Counted from the stretch's first letter, positions 21,304 to 33,980 are shown. The stretch: DNA of 64,000 nucleotides from Maratus speciosus (GCA_963932465.1 OZ010793.1:261203696-261267695), one strand, 5' to 3'. Notes: a model not told the origin generated them from the sequence alone. Numbers and translations: made by a program.

Positions 21304-23412
21304 CAGTCGTGGAAAAAAAAAAGTAAACACCCCCTACTAACTCTTCAACAAATTGTCGTAAACGGAAGTTACTGGTACCAAACGATTGGAAATAAAGTCT
21401 ACTTTTAAATGATGTATATAAAATTTTCTTAGGGGGTCATCTATATATTAAAACGAATCCAAACTTCATTTTTTTCAATGGCAATGCCCAATTTTAACGA
21501 GATATTTCAAATCTTCCGTTCAAATTATGCCTAGACACCAAATTTCAAGTCATTTGAATGATAAGTTTTTGAATTATAAACATTCAAAATTTAGTGCTTC
21601 TAATGTTAAATTACATTTTCATATTTTTATTTATATCTCCCGAAATTATGCTCCTAATGTGCTAATTTTTTTGTAGTAGTAATACTAATATACCCAAACA
21701 TAAATAAGCTGAATTTGCAATTTTTATAATTTTATGATATGAATTATGAATTATGAAATTAATATTCGAAAAAATTATGAATTGCAACCTACAATTTTTT
21801 TGATGGATTTAGATTTATTAAGTCCTGCTTTATGGAAATTCAAAAATTTCACATTTTTATTCCAAGTAGTTTTCAAATTATGCTTAAAAAACGGCAAAAT
21901 GATGGTTTAAGGGGCCGTCTATGATGGAAGTGAGTAGTGAAATTTATTCTGCTGTACTGTAATCTAACACGCTTCATTGACTCCTTAGTGGCGCTTAAGG
22001 TGCCTTGATCAAGGAAGGGGCTCTCTCGGTGAACAGTCCAGTACGGAACTTCAATTTGGATACAGTCCTTAAAATAAGCTCGTTTTAAAATAATTAATTT
22101 CTCGGAAACTTATGGTACGAATTGCATAAAAATTCGTTTTTAGGCTAATTGAAGGGTGTAGAGTTCATTTATGCTGTCAGAATTGGATACTGCTATTGAA
22201 AAAAACAAAGTTATGGTTCGTTTTAATATGTAGATGGCCCCCTAAGCAAATTTTATATACATCATTTAAAAGTAGACTTTATTTCCAATCGTCCGGTACC
22301 AGTAACTTTCTTCTACGATAATTTGTTGAGGAGTTAGTAGGGGGAAAAAAAAATTAACACCCCCTACTAACTCTTCAACAAATTGTCGTAAACGGAAGTT
22401 ACTGGTACCGAACGATTGGAAATAAAGTCTACTTTTAAATGATGTATATAAAATTTGCGTAGGGGGCCATCTACATATTAAAACGAACCCAAACCTCATT
22501 TTTTTCAATGGCAATACCCAATTTTAACCAGATATTTCAAATCTCCGGTTCAAACTATGCCTAGACACTAAATTTCAAGTCATTTGAATGATAAGTTTTT
22601 GAATTATAAACATTCAAAATTTAGTGCTTCTAATGTTAAATTACATTTTCACATTTTTTTTATATATATCTGCTGAAATTATGCTCCTAATGTGCTAATT
22701 TTTTATGTAGCAATAATACTAATGTGCCCAAACATAAATACGCTGAATTTGCAATTTTGATAATTTTATGATATGAATTATGGATTATGAAATTAATATT
22801 CTAAAAAATTATGAATTGCAACTTGCAATTTTTTTTATGGATTTAGTTTTATTAAGTCCTGCTTTATGAAAATCCAAAATTTCATATTTTTCTTCCAAAT
22901 AGTTTTCAAATTATGCTTAAAAAACGGCCAAATGATGGTTTAAGGGGCCGTCTATGATAGAAATGAGTAGATATTTTGAAATTTCTTCTGCTGTTCTGTT
23001 ATCTAACAGGCTTCATTGACTGCTTGAGTGGTGCTTAAGGTGCTTTGATCAAGAAGGGGGCTTTCTCGGTTAACAATCGAGTACCGAACTTCAATTTGGA
23101 TACAGCCCTTAAAATATGCTCGTTTTAAAATAAATTTCTCGGAAACTTATGGTACGAATTGCATAAAAATAATTTGTTTTTAGGCTAATTGAAGGGTGTA
23201 GAGTTCATTTATGATGTCAGGATAGGGTATTGCCATTGAAAAAAATGAAGTTATGGTTCGTTTTAATATGTAGATGGCGCCCCAAGCAAATTTTATATAC
23301 ATCATTTAAAAGTAGACTTTATTTCCAATCGTTCGGTACCAGTAACTTTCTTCCACAATAATTTGTTGAAGAGTTAGTAGGGGGTGTTTCCCCCCTTTTT
23401 TTTCCGCGACTG
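21304..23412. mobile_element. Tandem pair of Tc1-type TIR elements (composite MITE)
   Basis: TA dinucleotides (21302-21303 and 23413-23414) flank outer ends CAGTCGTGGAAAAAAAA and the reverse of TTTTTTTCCGCGACTG. Inside, two copies of a unit of about 1.04 kb lie head to tail, roughly 21304-22346 and 22347-23412. Each has its own inverted ends of about 130 bp: CACCCCCTACTAACTC..AACGATTGGAAATAAAG against its reverse before the junction. The unit interiors are about 90 percent alike by eye. A TA target and CAGTCGTGG ends suggest a Tc1/mariner non-autonomous element. No transposase is present. Confidence 0.75.
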
Positions 23413-23439
23413 TACAACAGAATAACGGAAAATTATGAT

Positions 23440-23620
23440 CGTATTGAATATTATGATCAATATTAACTGGTTTTTACTCCGATTAGTAAAAGGAAGAAGA
23501 AACTTCAGATGAAAATCAAAGTTTGTGCAGTATTCAAGTAATAACACTGAAGGATTAATACTCGTATGTGTAACAACTTTTTGAAATATTAACATGTATA
23601 TGCGAAAGAAGAACGTTTTG
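23440..23620 (-). repeat. Interspersed repeat R, copy 2 (minus strand)
   Basis: Reverse-oriented match to 4545-4712. The minus-strand open frame 23709-23374 spans it, but its C-terminal half runs into the end of the adjacent TIR element, so it is not a gene. Confidence 0.6.
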
Positions 23621-23759
23621 GGATTGGCACATCCCACTAGTTTTGGTACTGCAAAATAGTCTCTAATTCTGACTAACAGACGCGTGATTATATATGCATT
23701 TTCAGTCACCTCTCAACAAATTTTCAGTCTTATTGAGATATCTATACTGTAAAGCAAAA

Positions 23760-24660
23760 ACATACCTGTGAGTAATGCTGACCGTCATATTAACGGTGCG
23801 GCAACAATCTAAGTAATCAATCTTGCTTTTAGAGGTAATTTATTCATTTCTACTCATAGCACACTTTCAATTTTCACACAGTGGAATAGGGAAAAAATTT
23901 GTCCGAAAACTAATTTTACTGATTTTTTATGGTTTTGAGATTTATTTTCAAGCATGAATATTTGTTAAATCTATCTTTATCGCTTGCACTCCAATTACGG
24001 AAGATTAACCCATTTTCCTTTTAAACAGTATAAATATGTAGCTCAGCATTTGTTTCTTGCTAATATACCATATCGAAATTAACGCTTCATAAATAAATAA
24101 ATAAATAAAATAAAATAAATGAAACACAAACTTAACAGATATATAATCGACTTATGCACTGAAATAATCAGAATAAAAAAGGCTGCCGTAAATAATAAAA
24201 TCTTTGGCGATTTCTTCGGCTATTAACCCATGACATGCGGCTAATACAAAACTACTTTAAAAAAGCTTTTGATATTTTTCATACAAAAATGTTTTTTTGA
24301 TATTGTTAGAAAGCAATAAAAAAATATAGTTAATGTAAAAAAGCTATTTTGAAATTACAAATGGTTTTCATTTACGTTCCGTGCACCGAACATTATGTAC
24401 TGTAATACTGAAAGCCCAGGTTGGACCCCCTAGGTTTCAATATCAAGAACGAGAAATCAGGCATCAGCCATAGATTCTGAAATATTTTCCAAAGTTAAGG
24501 TGTTGTACAACGTTATCACTTTAGAGGGAAGTGGGAGGGGTCTGGCACTTGATATCACAGGATATCTCTGGTTGGGGAGGGGGTTTGTCTTTTGATATTG
24601 TTATCATTTTTGATCCAACCAAAGTTTCCTTTTTTAGTATTTTTTTTACATCAATATAGT
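23760..24660. other. AT-rich tract with an (AAAT)n run
   Basis: AAATAAATAAATAAAT and AAAATAAAATAAAT units lie near 24090-24122. The rest holds nothing recognisable. Confidence 0.4.
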
Positions 24661-25549
24661 CTGTTATACGGGGTGTCCACTCTCAACGATGTCCAATGGC
24701 TAATTCCTAAACCGTTAGTCATAGACATATAGTTCCAATTACAAAAATGTCTTAAATGAGGCAAAGAAATATTTTAAAAGCGATTTGAGTCAATAAAAAT
24801 ATTTCTTAAAAAAAATACGAAATTTAAATTTTTATATGGTCCCCGGTCCTATAAGTTATATTTAGTAAAATTTTCCTATTGCGGTGACAAGTAAGACATA
24901 AAAAGTTCCGTTCATGTAACACGAAAATTGACCGAGTTATGAAATTTTAAAAATGCATGACTTATACCACTTTACTGCATGTGAACACAAATGAGTTCCA
25001 CCATGCTTTCAGGGATCATATACTAAGTGCTTAAAGTATTCGAAGAACTTATTTCATGTGCATCTACACTTTGAAAAAAAATCGGACAATTATTAAGATT
25101 GAGTTAACTTTTATTAAGTTTCAGATTGACTAAAATAATTGTGCTTTTACATATGTTTTATTTTGAAAGGATTTGAGACTGTGTCTTTTCATGATTTCTT
25201 TTAACAAAAATTATGTTATTTTATAAGTTTTTATTTAACGTCAATGATCGTATGTATTATTTTCTGGTTCAAAATTTGTACTCGAATTTTAACTCACTTT
25301 TAAATTTCCGATCGAGATTAAATTTTACATTCAGACGTAAATACGATGATAATCTAATATTATGATTTTCGGGGGTTACCATTTATACTTATTTTACTGG
25401 ATAACGCAAAAAATTTCGAATAGATTACCGCCAAGAAGTTTAAGAAAAAGTTTCAGATTAAATAACACAAGACTGCGATGATTTCTTTTTTTTTTTTTTA
25501 CTTTTGTGTATTTTTTGGCACTTAATCCGAAAATGACCTTAATTTTTAA

Positions 25550-28201
25550 CACTTCCCAACAAAGTTGAAAAGTGTTTATGCATTCGGTTTGTCTGTCCGT
25601 CTGTACGCGCTCTAACTCCCGTAAATAATCTCGGATCTTTCTGAAATTTTTGGATGTTAGTGACCTCTACCATAGCACAAACCCTATTGCAAATGAAGTT
25701 TTTAGCATGTTTAGTTCATTTACAGGGGCAGTCAAAAGTTTTCCGTTACATTACGGCCTATGGGAAAGAATTGTTTCAAATGATTTTTAATGATATTACA
25801 CGCTTTCAATCACAGTAAAAGTGATATGCATTTATCAACTGCACTAAAATATGCATTCAGTAGAATATGCGCTGCAAAAAATAAATATTATTCATTTACA
25901 GGGCCACACAAAATAATTCCGTTAGATAATGATATACGGGTGGAGGGAATTTTTTCCGGCGGATTTTAATTATGTTAAATTATTTCATGTATAATGGAAC
26001 TGATATACGTCGCTGAGGTTTACTATAACTTATTTCATGTATAATACGAAGTGCATAGCATTTACAGAGACACACAAAAGATTTCAGATACTATATTGTA
26101 TCCGAAGTATTGTACGGTAAGCGATGATTGCTGGAAATGCATTTTTACTTTCTTCTATCTTTACAAGAAGAAAGTATTGGATTCGTAAAAATTTTCGACT
26201 TTCGGTTTTCGACGGATTTACTCGTTTTAGGGGTCAGAGGTTCCGAAAAACATGTTTTTACAAAATGTCTATCTGTGAGTCTGTCTGTCTATATGTGATA
26301 AAAATTTCGTGGGCGCTCTATCTCAAGAACTAATGAGCGAAATTTAATAACAATTTATATTCAGTTAGTCCTTGATATAAATTGGTGCTGATTAGTTTTT
26401 GGTGTAAATCGCTCAACAGGTGGCGCTGCTATGCAGCCTTTTTCACGATTTCCTCAATAGCTCAATCTTCAGAACTAATTTACGGATTTTCATCAAACTT
26501 CAGATTCAGTTAGTCCTTGACATGAATTGAAGTTTTGTACATTTTGGTGTAAATCGCTCAACAGGTGGCGCTGCTATACTGCATTTTTTACGATTTCCGC
26601 AATAGCTCTATCTCAACAACTAATGCTTGGATTTTCATCAAACTTCAGATTCAAGTATACATTGATATGAATTAGTGCTGTTTGTGTTTTGGTGCAAATC
26701 GCTCAACAGGTGGTGCTGCTATGCTGCACTTTTCAGAATTTTCATTATAGCTGTATCTCAAGAACTAATGCAATAATTTTCACCAAACTTCAGAATCAGT
26801 TAATCCTTGACATGAGTTGACATTTTGTACATTTTGGTGTAAATCGCTCAACAGGTGGCGCTGCTATGCTGCAGTTTTAAGAATTTCCCTTATAGCTGTA
26901 TCTCAAGACTAATGCAATAATTTTCACCAAATTTCAGAATCAGTTAATCCTTGACATGAGTTGACATTTTGTACATTTTGCTGTAAATCGCTCAACAGGT
27001 GGCGCTGCTATGCTGTATTTTTCAGAATTTCCACTATAGGTGTAACTCAAGCACTAATGCACGAATTTTCATCAATTTTAGAATAAGTTAGTCCTTGACA
27101 TGAATTGACATTTTATACAGTTAGGTGTAAATCGCTCAATAGGTGGCGCTGCTATGCTGTTTTTGTGATTTCCGCAATAGCTGTATCTCAAGAACTAATG
27201 CTTGGATTTTCAATGAACTTCAGATCCATGTATACCTGGATATCAATTACTGCTGTTTATGTATTTGTGTAAATCACTCAACAGGTGGCGCTGCTATGCT
27301 ACATTTTTCATAATTTCCTCTATAGCTCTATCTCAAGAACTAAGGCACGAATTTTTATCAGTCTTCAAATTCAGATACACTTTGATATGAATTGGTGCTA
27401 AATTGATGTAATTTCTTGTACTATTTAAATGATTTAATTCACGTGATTTATATAGAAGAAAGTTTTGTGATGGTCACAACATACTAGTTAATTATATTAT
27501 GCGCTTTTATGTTTCACTATATTTGTGCATTGTGTATGATGTGTATAAATGCTGTAATTCATATACAGGGCTACACAAAAGAATATGTAATGGTTACTGG
27601 GTATGATTGTAAATTGCTTAAAGGTAGTTTTTAAATGAGTTATGCATTTTTACGCCTAACTGCATTTTGTTTACTAAGAAATGTTTGTAGATAAAATTAT
27701 AAAACATAGATAAAGTTATATACAGCGTCACGCAAAGAATTGGATAACTGGCCGTCTATAAATGATAATTTCTGAAAATGTGATTCCAGTAGTTTTAAGA
27801 GTGTTTTACTTTGAATTAAACTTTTGCTAAATAGTGGCGTGTAATAAAGGTACTAGGTTAACTACAGGGTTGTACAAAAGTGTAAAAGTATGTTTCCATC
27901 TATAAGTATAAATTGCTGAAAGAGAAATTTCAACCTGTTATTCGTTTTCTTGCTAAACCAAATTTCCCCATTATATAGCATATATATCAACCTACAGATC
28001 AAATACAGAGCTGTTCAAAAGAATTGGAATACGTATTTGATAAGGATGGTAACTGCTGAAATCAGTTTTTCAAATCTTTTATGCTTTTTCTAAAAAGTTT
28101 ACTTAGTTCTTTTACATAAATTATGAAGTTTTGTTAAAGCATACAGGAAGTGTTGGAAAGTGTTTCATAATCTACGCTTAACGCATGATTTTTCTTACTT
28201 G
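25550..28201 (+). repeat. Hairpin-headed minisatellite element H, inserted in element L
   Basis: It starts with the hairpin CACTTCCCAAC/GTTGAAAAGTG (25550-25574), then TTTGTCTGTCCGTCTGT, then CGCGCTCTAACTCC. Units of about 170-190 bp follow, each marked by TACAGRG.. followed by CAAAAGA. These units fall at about 25725, 25900, 26060, then after an interruption at about 27567, 27720, 27865 and 28003. Comparison with L copy 2 places the left border near 25550 and the resumption of L at 28202. It is interrupted by element E1. A relative lies at 45.2-45.9 kb. Confidence 0.7.
26147..27487 (+). repeat. Hairpin-headed minisatellite element E1, inserted in element H
   Basis: A perfect 10-bp-stem hairpin (ACTTTCTTCT at 26147-26156 with AGAAGAAAGT at 26166-26175) opens the element. 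It is followed by TTCGACGGATTTACTCG, a CTGTCTGTCTATATG block and GGGCGCTCTATCTCAAGAAC. Seven units of 143-146 bp follow, marked by GCTCAACAGGTGGCGCTGCT at 26411, 26557, 26701, 26847, 26990, 27133 and 27277. It ends with AGAAGAAAGTTTTGTGATGG..CAACATA. The 69-codon open frame at 26124-26333 crosses the hairpin and is not a gene. Confidence 0.85.
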
Positions 28202-29710
28202 TTAATCATCACCTCAGGATTTTCCGCAAATCAAAACTTGTCAAAGTTAAAAAATAACAAAAATCGGATACTTTAAAATAGAGGAGGTAACTGTGTTTTT
28301 TAACTTTTAATAATCGACTTTTATGTACTTTTTAGTACTGAATCTGAAAATGACCTTCATTTTTAACTATCACGCTAGAACTTTTTTGGAAATCGTAAAT
28401 GTCGAAGTTAAAATGCAGCGAAAAACAGATGTAAAACTTTTTTTATTTAATTTAACTTTATTTAATTAAATAATTTATTCAATTTTTTGGCTTATACTGA
28501 GATTCTTACAGCTAAACAGCTGAGGGGTTCCGATGAGGTGGGGGAGGAAGTTCAGTTTTAACTTTTAACTTTTTAACTTTGAACTTTACAATTTTCGAAA
28601 AATCCTGACTGGATGGTTAAAAAAATAGGTCATTTTCGAATTCAGCGGTAAAAAAATACATAAAAATCAATTATCAAAAGTTAAAACACAACAATCACAT
28701 CTATTTTATGGTATCATATTTTCGCTATTTTTCTTTTTTTAACTTTAAAATTTACGATATTCAAGCAATCTTTACGTAATGGTAAAAAATGAAGGTCAAT
28801 TTAGGATTCAGTGGTATAGAATACCTAAGAAGCAATTATCAAAAGCTAAAAAACATGACGTAACCCAAATTTTTCAGGCTAGAGTAATCTAATAACATTT
28901 TAAAATATGTATCATTTTGTAAAGAATTGAGGCTATTAATTTTCATCATGTATTTTAAAAAAATTCTGTTTTTTTTTCTTATATGTTTATTATAAATTAT
29001 ATATTTTCTATTAATTGTCAGAATGATTAAAGGTTTCAAATTTATATTGCAATGTTAATTTTACTCACAACCATTTTTTTTAAATATCTGACGAAATTAT
29101 AATTCTACTAAATTTGTGAATGATCCCTAATTTGCAGCAAAAAATATGCACCAACTTTAGACAGCTATTACTCGGTCAATTTTAATCGTAGAATAACAGG
29201 ACTTTTTTTGTCTTACTTGTCAGTGTAACAGGAAATTTTACTAAATATAACTCATAGGACAGGGGACCGTATAAAAAATTTTAAATTTAGTAATTTTTAA
29301 AGAAATGCTTTTATGATCCAAATCTCTTTTTAAATACTTCTTTACCTCATTTAAAACATTTTTATAATTGGAACTATATGGCTATGACTAACGGTTTAGG
29401 AATTAGCCATTGGACACCGTTGAGAGTGGACACCCTGTATATTTAAATAAAAGTCTGTTATCTATTTTTGTGAAAATATAAAGTTATCACTATAATCATT
29501 AAATGTTCATTCCAAAAAACTTAATATCCCAACGTTCGCCAATCCGATTTTTCTGCCATATGCGCGCATATAATTCGTTGTTGGAGAAACCAGCTTCGAA
29601 ATGATACTTGGCATGTTTATCAGTAAAAAATGGGGAAGAATGTTAACGAGCTGTTTTGTTTATAAGAAGTTCTGCTTATCCCCGTTCAGGGGGCAAGTGC
29701 AAGAAGAAAA

Positions 29711-30750
29711 TATTATGTAGCCATCACAAAACTTTCTTGTATATAAATTACATCAATTAAATCATTTAACTAGTACAAGAAATTACATCAATTTAGCGCC
29801 AATTCATATCAAAGTACATCTGAATTTGAAGTTTGATAAATTAGTTCTTGAGATAGAGCTATAGCGGAAATTCTGAAAAATGTAGCATAACAGCGCCACC
29901 TGTTGAGTGATTTACACCAAAACATATACAGCACTAATTGATATCAAAGTATACCTGAATCTGAAGTACGTTGAAAATCCAAGCATTACTTCTTGAGATA
30001 GACATACTGCGGAAATCCGAAAAAACAGCATAGCAGCGCCACCTGTTGAGCGATTTACACCAAAATGTATAAAATGTCAATTCATGCGAAGGACTAACTG
30101 ATTATGAAGTTTGATAAAAATTCGTGCATTAGTTTTTGAGATACAGCTATAGTGGAAATTCTAAAAAATACAGCATAGCAGCGCCATCTGTCGAGTGATT
30201 TACTCCAAAACATAAACAGCACTAATTCATATCAAGGTATACCCGAATCTGAAGTTTGTTGAAAATCCAAGCATTAGTTATTGAGGTAGAGCTATTGCGG
30301 AAATCGTAAAAAATGCAGTATAGCAGCGCCACCTGTTGAGCAATTTACACCAAAATGTATAAAACTTCAATTCATGTCAAGGACTAACTGAATCTGAAAT
30401 TTGATGAAAATCCGTGCATTGGTTCTACAGATTGAGCTATTGCGGAAATCGTGAAAAATGCAGCATAGCAGCGCCACCTGTTGAGCAATTTACACCAAAA
30501 ACTAATCAGCACCAATTTATATCAGGGACTAACTGAATATAAATTTTTATTAAATTCCGTGCATTAGTTCTTGAGATAGAGCGCCCACATAATTTGTGTC
30601 TCATACAGACAGACTGACAGACATACAGAGAGACAGACTCACAGACTTATAGACAGACATTTTGTAAAACCTGTTTTTTGGAATCGAAAAACCGAAAGTC
30701 GAAAATTTTCACGAATCCAATACTTTCTTCTTGTAAAGATAGAAGAAAGT
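29711..30750 (-). repeat. Hairpin-headed minisatellite element E2, minus strand
   Basis: The mirror of E1. The hairpin arms lie at 30741-30750 and 30722-30731. On the minus strand the CTGTCTGT-rich block follows (about 30660-30600), then five satellite units marked by GCGCCACCTGTTGAG at about 29891, 30034, 30180, 30324 and 30469 (spacing 143-146 bp). The far end matches the end of E1 (CCATCACAAAACTTTCTTG). It lies just outside element L. Confidence 0.85.
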
Positions 30751-30759
30751 AAAAAAATT

Positions 30760-31456
30760 ACATAGTCCGTTTAAAAGGTGCATACAATCTATTTTATCCA
30801 CTCAAACAGTAAACCAAGTCTGTAAACAAATGACATATATGATACAGTATGTGAAAACAGACTTGGATCACTGTGGCAGTGAATAAAACAGATTTTATGC
30901 AACTTCTAAATGAACTATCTCTTTTATTTTTTTTTTCAAAATGTACTTCGTTTACTATGGTTGTGAACCCCTCATATTATAGTGATATTTTATTAACCTT
31001 TTTATTTTCTTTTAAATCAGCGAAGTATGGTAATAATAAATGTATAACCGTACTTGTATATTATTGCAAACGTGTAAGAAGAAAAAGAAAGAAAAATATT
31101 GTAAAAATGAAAATAATTTTTAGACACTGATAGCGATATCATTAAGAGAGGAGAAGGGGTTCGAGGAATGATAACGTATGATATCGTGTGCTCTAAATTG
31201 CCAAAAAGTTGATAATGTTATATATGTACAGCTCTAACAGAATAGTTTAGGAAATTTTATTTTGCCATACAATAAAATTATACATCTAAATAAGCAATTT
31301 AAATGGATTGCAAACGAGTTTTCCTCATAGACCAGAATATTAGGCAATTGTATAGTGTGTCCCAGTAAACGAACTATAAATGCTACACACTTCATTTTTC
31401 AAAGAGAACGTTCTATAACAAACCTCATTAACGTATAAAATTACATGTCATTCCGA
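30760..31456. other. Unassigned tract
   Basis: The 85-codon plus-strand frame at 30873-31130 is A/T-driven, with no motif. TATAGTGTGTCCCAGTAAACG near 31350 resembles a mariner-type terminus. It is the left part of the sequence into which the next insertion was made. Confidence 0.35.
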
Positions 31457-31875
31457 GTATATTTATGCGAGTTAGGCAGCCTAAGAGAGACTGCTCAGGG
31501 CCGGCTAGGCCTGCCCCTTAGAGCTTAACGTCTCTCCCGGTATGTTCCCCGACACGTTGAGGCTCGTTAGTGAGTACAGCCCTGTCCGGCCGTATGCGGA
31601 CGGACAAACACAAAATGCTCAAGGGGCGACGCTCACCCGCTAAGGGCGTCTATGCACCACCGACCACAGAACCCAGAATTTATTTTTAAAAGGACAAAGT
31701 GGGATTACAAAAATTTAGACGAATGCCTTCCCGCCAGGAAAACGCCTACTCGCGACAGAGGGCGGGAGTATGAGAACATTTAAAGTAAAAATAAAATAAA
31801 ATAAATAATAATAATAATAATAATAATAATAAACATCACTGATCCTGGCCGCCGGGGTATATTTATGCGAGTTAG
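31457..31875. mobile_element. Retroposed insertion with a perfect 19-bp target duplication
   Basis: The 19-mer GTATATTTATGCGAGTTAG occurs exactly at 31457-31475 and again at 31857-31875. The 381-bp insert between them is GC-rich, unlike its surroundings (CCGGCTAGGCCTGCCCC, GTCCGGCCGTATGCGGACGG). Near its right end it has an A-rich stretch and a (TAA)n run (31805-31833), followed by 23 further bases. A long exact duplication with an A-rich/(TAA)n tail suggests LINE-mediated insertion. The insert could be a SINE or a truncated LINE 3' end; it is not identified. A plus-strand orientation is suggested by the tail. Confidence 0.75.
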
Positions 31876-32530
31876 AGCACGAAGAGACACAAATCAAATT
31901 CATAAACAGCTTTAATTTTGAACTATGTTCGAAAGTGTTAAAAAACTTACTGCTCTCCGCCTATACGTTACTGAACAATGGGAAATGTTTCTAACGCATA
32001 TTTTGTAAAAATTTAAGCAATTTAGATTTACCCATATAAAACAGTGTGGTGCGTAGCAAAAATGTAATTACAACGTCCAGGTCGAATTCACGGGGTGGCC
32101 CGGAGGGGACATCACCCCCAGGATCCCCTCCCGGAAGATTTGAGATTTTGTGTTTTCAATGGACAAAAAGTGCAATCCCCCCCCCCCTTCCCTCCTCCTC
32201 AGAACTCCATAATGTCCAATTCGGAGCCACAGAAATCCCTCCCGGAGAAAAGTGTCTGAATTCAACACTGACAACTTCAGTATTCATTTTCCTTTATTTT
32301 ACACTAAGTGAACATGACAGATATCTCTTTCTCTACAATTTTCTAAAATAAATCTGAAACGAAAAAAACCTGGCATTTTTGTCTTTGTACATCTGTTTAT
32401 AGATTACTAAGATGATAAAAATTTTGCATATTTAAAATGTTACCTTGATATAACAAAGGAAGTTTAGAGGGGTTCCTTATAAGAAAAGTGATTTTTATTT
32501 CAAGATGTCTATTATAAAGGAAACAGTGAT
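31876..32530. other. Unassigned tract with a C-rich patch
   Basis: The segment 32060-32260 is GC-richer and open on both strands for 68-101 codons, but shows no motif. A poly-C run lies near 32178. Confidence 0.35.
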
Positions 32531-32539
32531 AAAACATAA

Positions 32540-32848
32540 CTAGATGGAAACTTGATAATAAGCAGTCTGTAAGACTTCGTGGACGCAGCGAAAGTTGGCA
32601 GAAATACGCCTACGAGCGCGTGGTTTGCAATCCCTAACGTAAACGATACCTGCTACAGTAAGACATAATAAGTTTTGCATATCTAAAGCAAAATAGTTTA
32701 ACATATGCTTGTTAGTAAGAACAAATCCGTAAGAAAAATACACCAAAATGTAAGAAACTCTTCAATGCACACCGACGTGCGGTATCGAACTGATATCCGG
32801 ACTTTGCAGTTCAGCTTATGCTCTCACTGAAGCAAAGCGATATAAGTA
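32540..32848 (-). mobile_element. Candidate tRNA-Cys-like SINE (minus strand)
   Basis: On the minus strand, about 32848-32772 reads as a decayed tRNA: D stem GCTT/AAGC around CAGTGAGAGCAT, anticodon-like loop CTGCAAA (GCA, Cys) and a B-box-like AGTTCGATACC. A non-tRNA body would run toward 32540. Stem mismatches rule out a functional tRNA. The 3' limit is uncertain. Confidence 0.45.
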
Positions 32849-32849
32849 A

Positions 32850-33620
32850 GCGTCCTATCTTAAATGGGAGAAGTAACGGCAAGATTAAAAGCGAGGTCAC
32901 ATCAATCAAGGTCATGCGCTACGTAGCGGATGGAGTGTGAACTACAGATAGATACCTAACTGTTTTCTTACTGACACCACTAAAATTGTAAAGTTTTTTT
33001 CAGCTTGATTAATAACTGAAGTGCTTTCGACAACGCAAAGAAAACTTCGTGGTGTCAAGTGCGTCTGGATGCCCCTCTCGTTACGCCATTATTTTGCAAT
33101 ACATGTGGTAAACAAAACTCATATCCACGAGTGACTGAAGATTTAGAAAATACGCGCCACACAAAATGCCCGCGTATGTGAATTATTACTCCGTCCACAA
33201 GGTGGCGCAACTGTGTCAATTTACGCCTGATTCCAGCATTAGGTTTGTTCGCTTACTTATAACGCTTTGTCACTGAACCATGCTTATGCTGTCTCTTTTT
33301 TAAGAAATATCGGCTGTCAGTTTGAGCAACCGTTATACTTGAAAAGATAAAATGCGATGTTTGGTTCTCGTGCACTAAATGAAAATAGAAATTTAATATA
33401 TACTTTTCCTATCTATAATTTATGGTGTAAATATATATATAAGATAGTGTAAAAATCAAATAATATTTTCTTGGCAGCATTTAAAGAACTTTCCACGTTA
33501 TGAAAAAACACATTTACTCAAATATATTGCGCACTATATATTTTGATAGGAAAAAAAACGAAAGAGGCACACACACAAAGAAAGCAAAACCAAACCTATA
33601 TTTTCGTATTTATTCCCATA
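32850..33620. other. Unassigned tract
   Basis: Moderately GC-rich at 33040-33260, without a recognisable exon or repeat end. Small (TA)n run near 33430. Confidence 0.35.
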
Positions 33621-33624
33621 CTAG

Positions 33625-33945
33625 CAGATCTACCCGGCTTCGCTCGTGTCAATAATAATGGTCCACCCGGGTAAAATACATTAAAATGAAATAATACGGC
33701 AGTGACAATAACTGAGATTGGTGCATTACCGTCCACGAATCGTTAAAAGACCGATAAGAAATATAAGTAAAATAGTTTTAATTGCGTCTACTATTAACTA
33801 TACCATAATAATGTATATTCCAAACAAATGTCATAACATATATTAAAGTACAATTATTTGCTTAAAAAGCGTCATTTAAATAATAAAAAAACATTAAAAA
33901 TATTAAAAATTTACATGTTTCGATTTTTTTATTGAGTCATCTTCA

Positions 33946-33980
<35 letters not shown>

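Larger units (their letters stand above)
24669..29437. mobile_element. Long-TIR element L, copy 1, carrying nested insertions
   Basis: TA at 24667-24668 and 29438-29439 flanks ends CGGGGTGTCCACTCTCAACG and its complement. The terminal inverted repeats extend about 270 bp, with shared landmarks CCTAAACCGTTAGTCATAG and AGTTCCAATTACAAAA. Interior blocks (GCACTTAATCCGAAAATGACC; ACTGAATCTGAAAATGACC) match copy 2 at 38014-39967, which lacks the insert at 25550-28201. The core is therefore about 2.1 kb and non-coding. Confidence 0.85.

Noticed and set aside
23374..23709. 111-codon minus-strand ORF, longest in the window
   Set aside because: It joins repeat R to the T-rich end of a TIR element, so it is a chance fusion.
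26124..26333. 69-codon ORF at the head of element E1
   Set aside because: Spans the terminal hairpin and head of a repeat. The other copies do not keep the frame.
26411..27290. CRISPR-like regular array
   Set aside because: Units of 145 bp are similar along their whole length, with no repeat-spacer pattern, in a eukaryotic context. It is a minisatellite.
32046..32351. 101-codon plus-strand ORF rich in Pro and Gly
   Set aside because: Low-complexity C- and G-rich stretch, open on both strands, with no domain.
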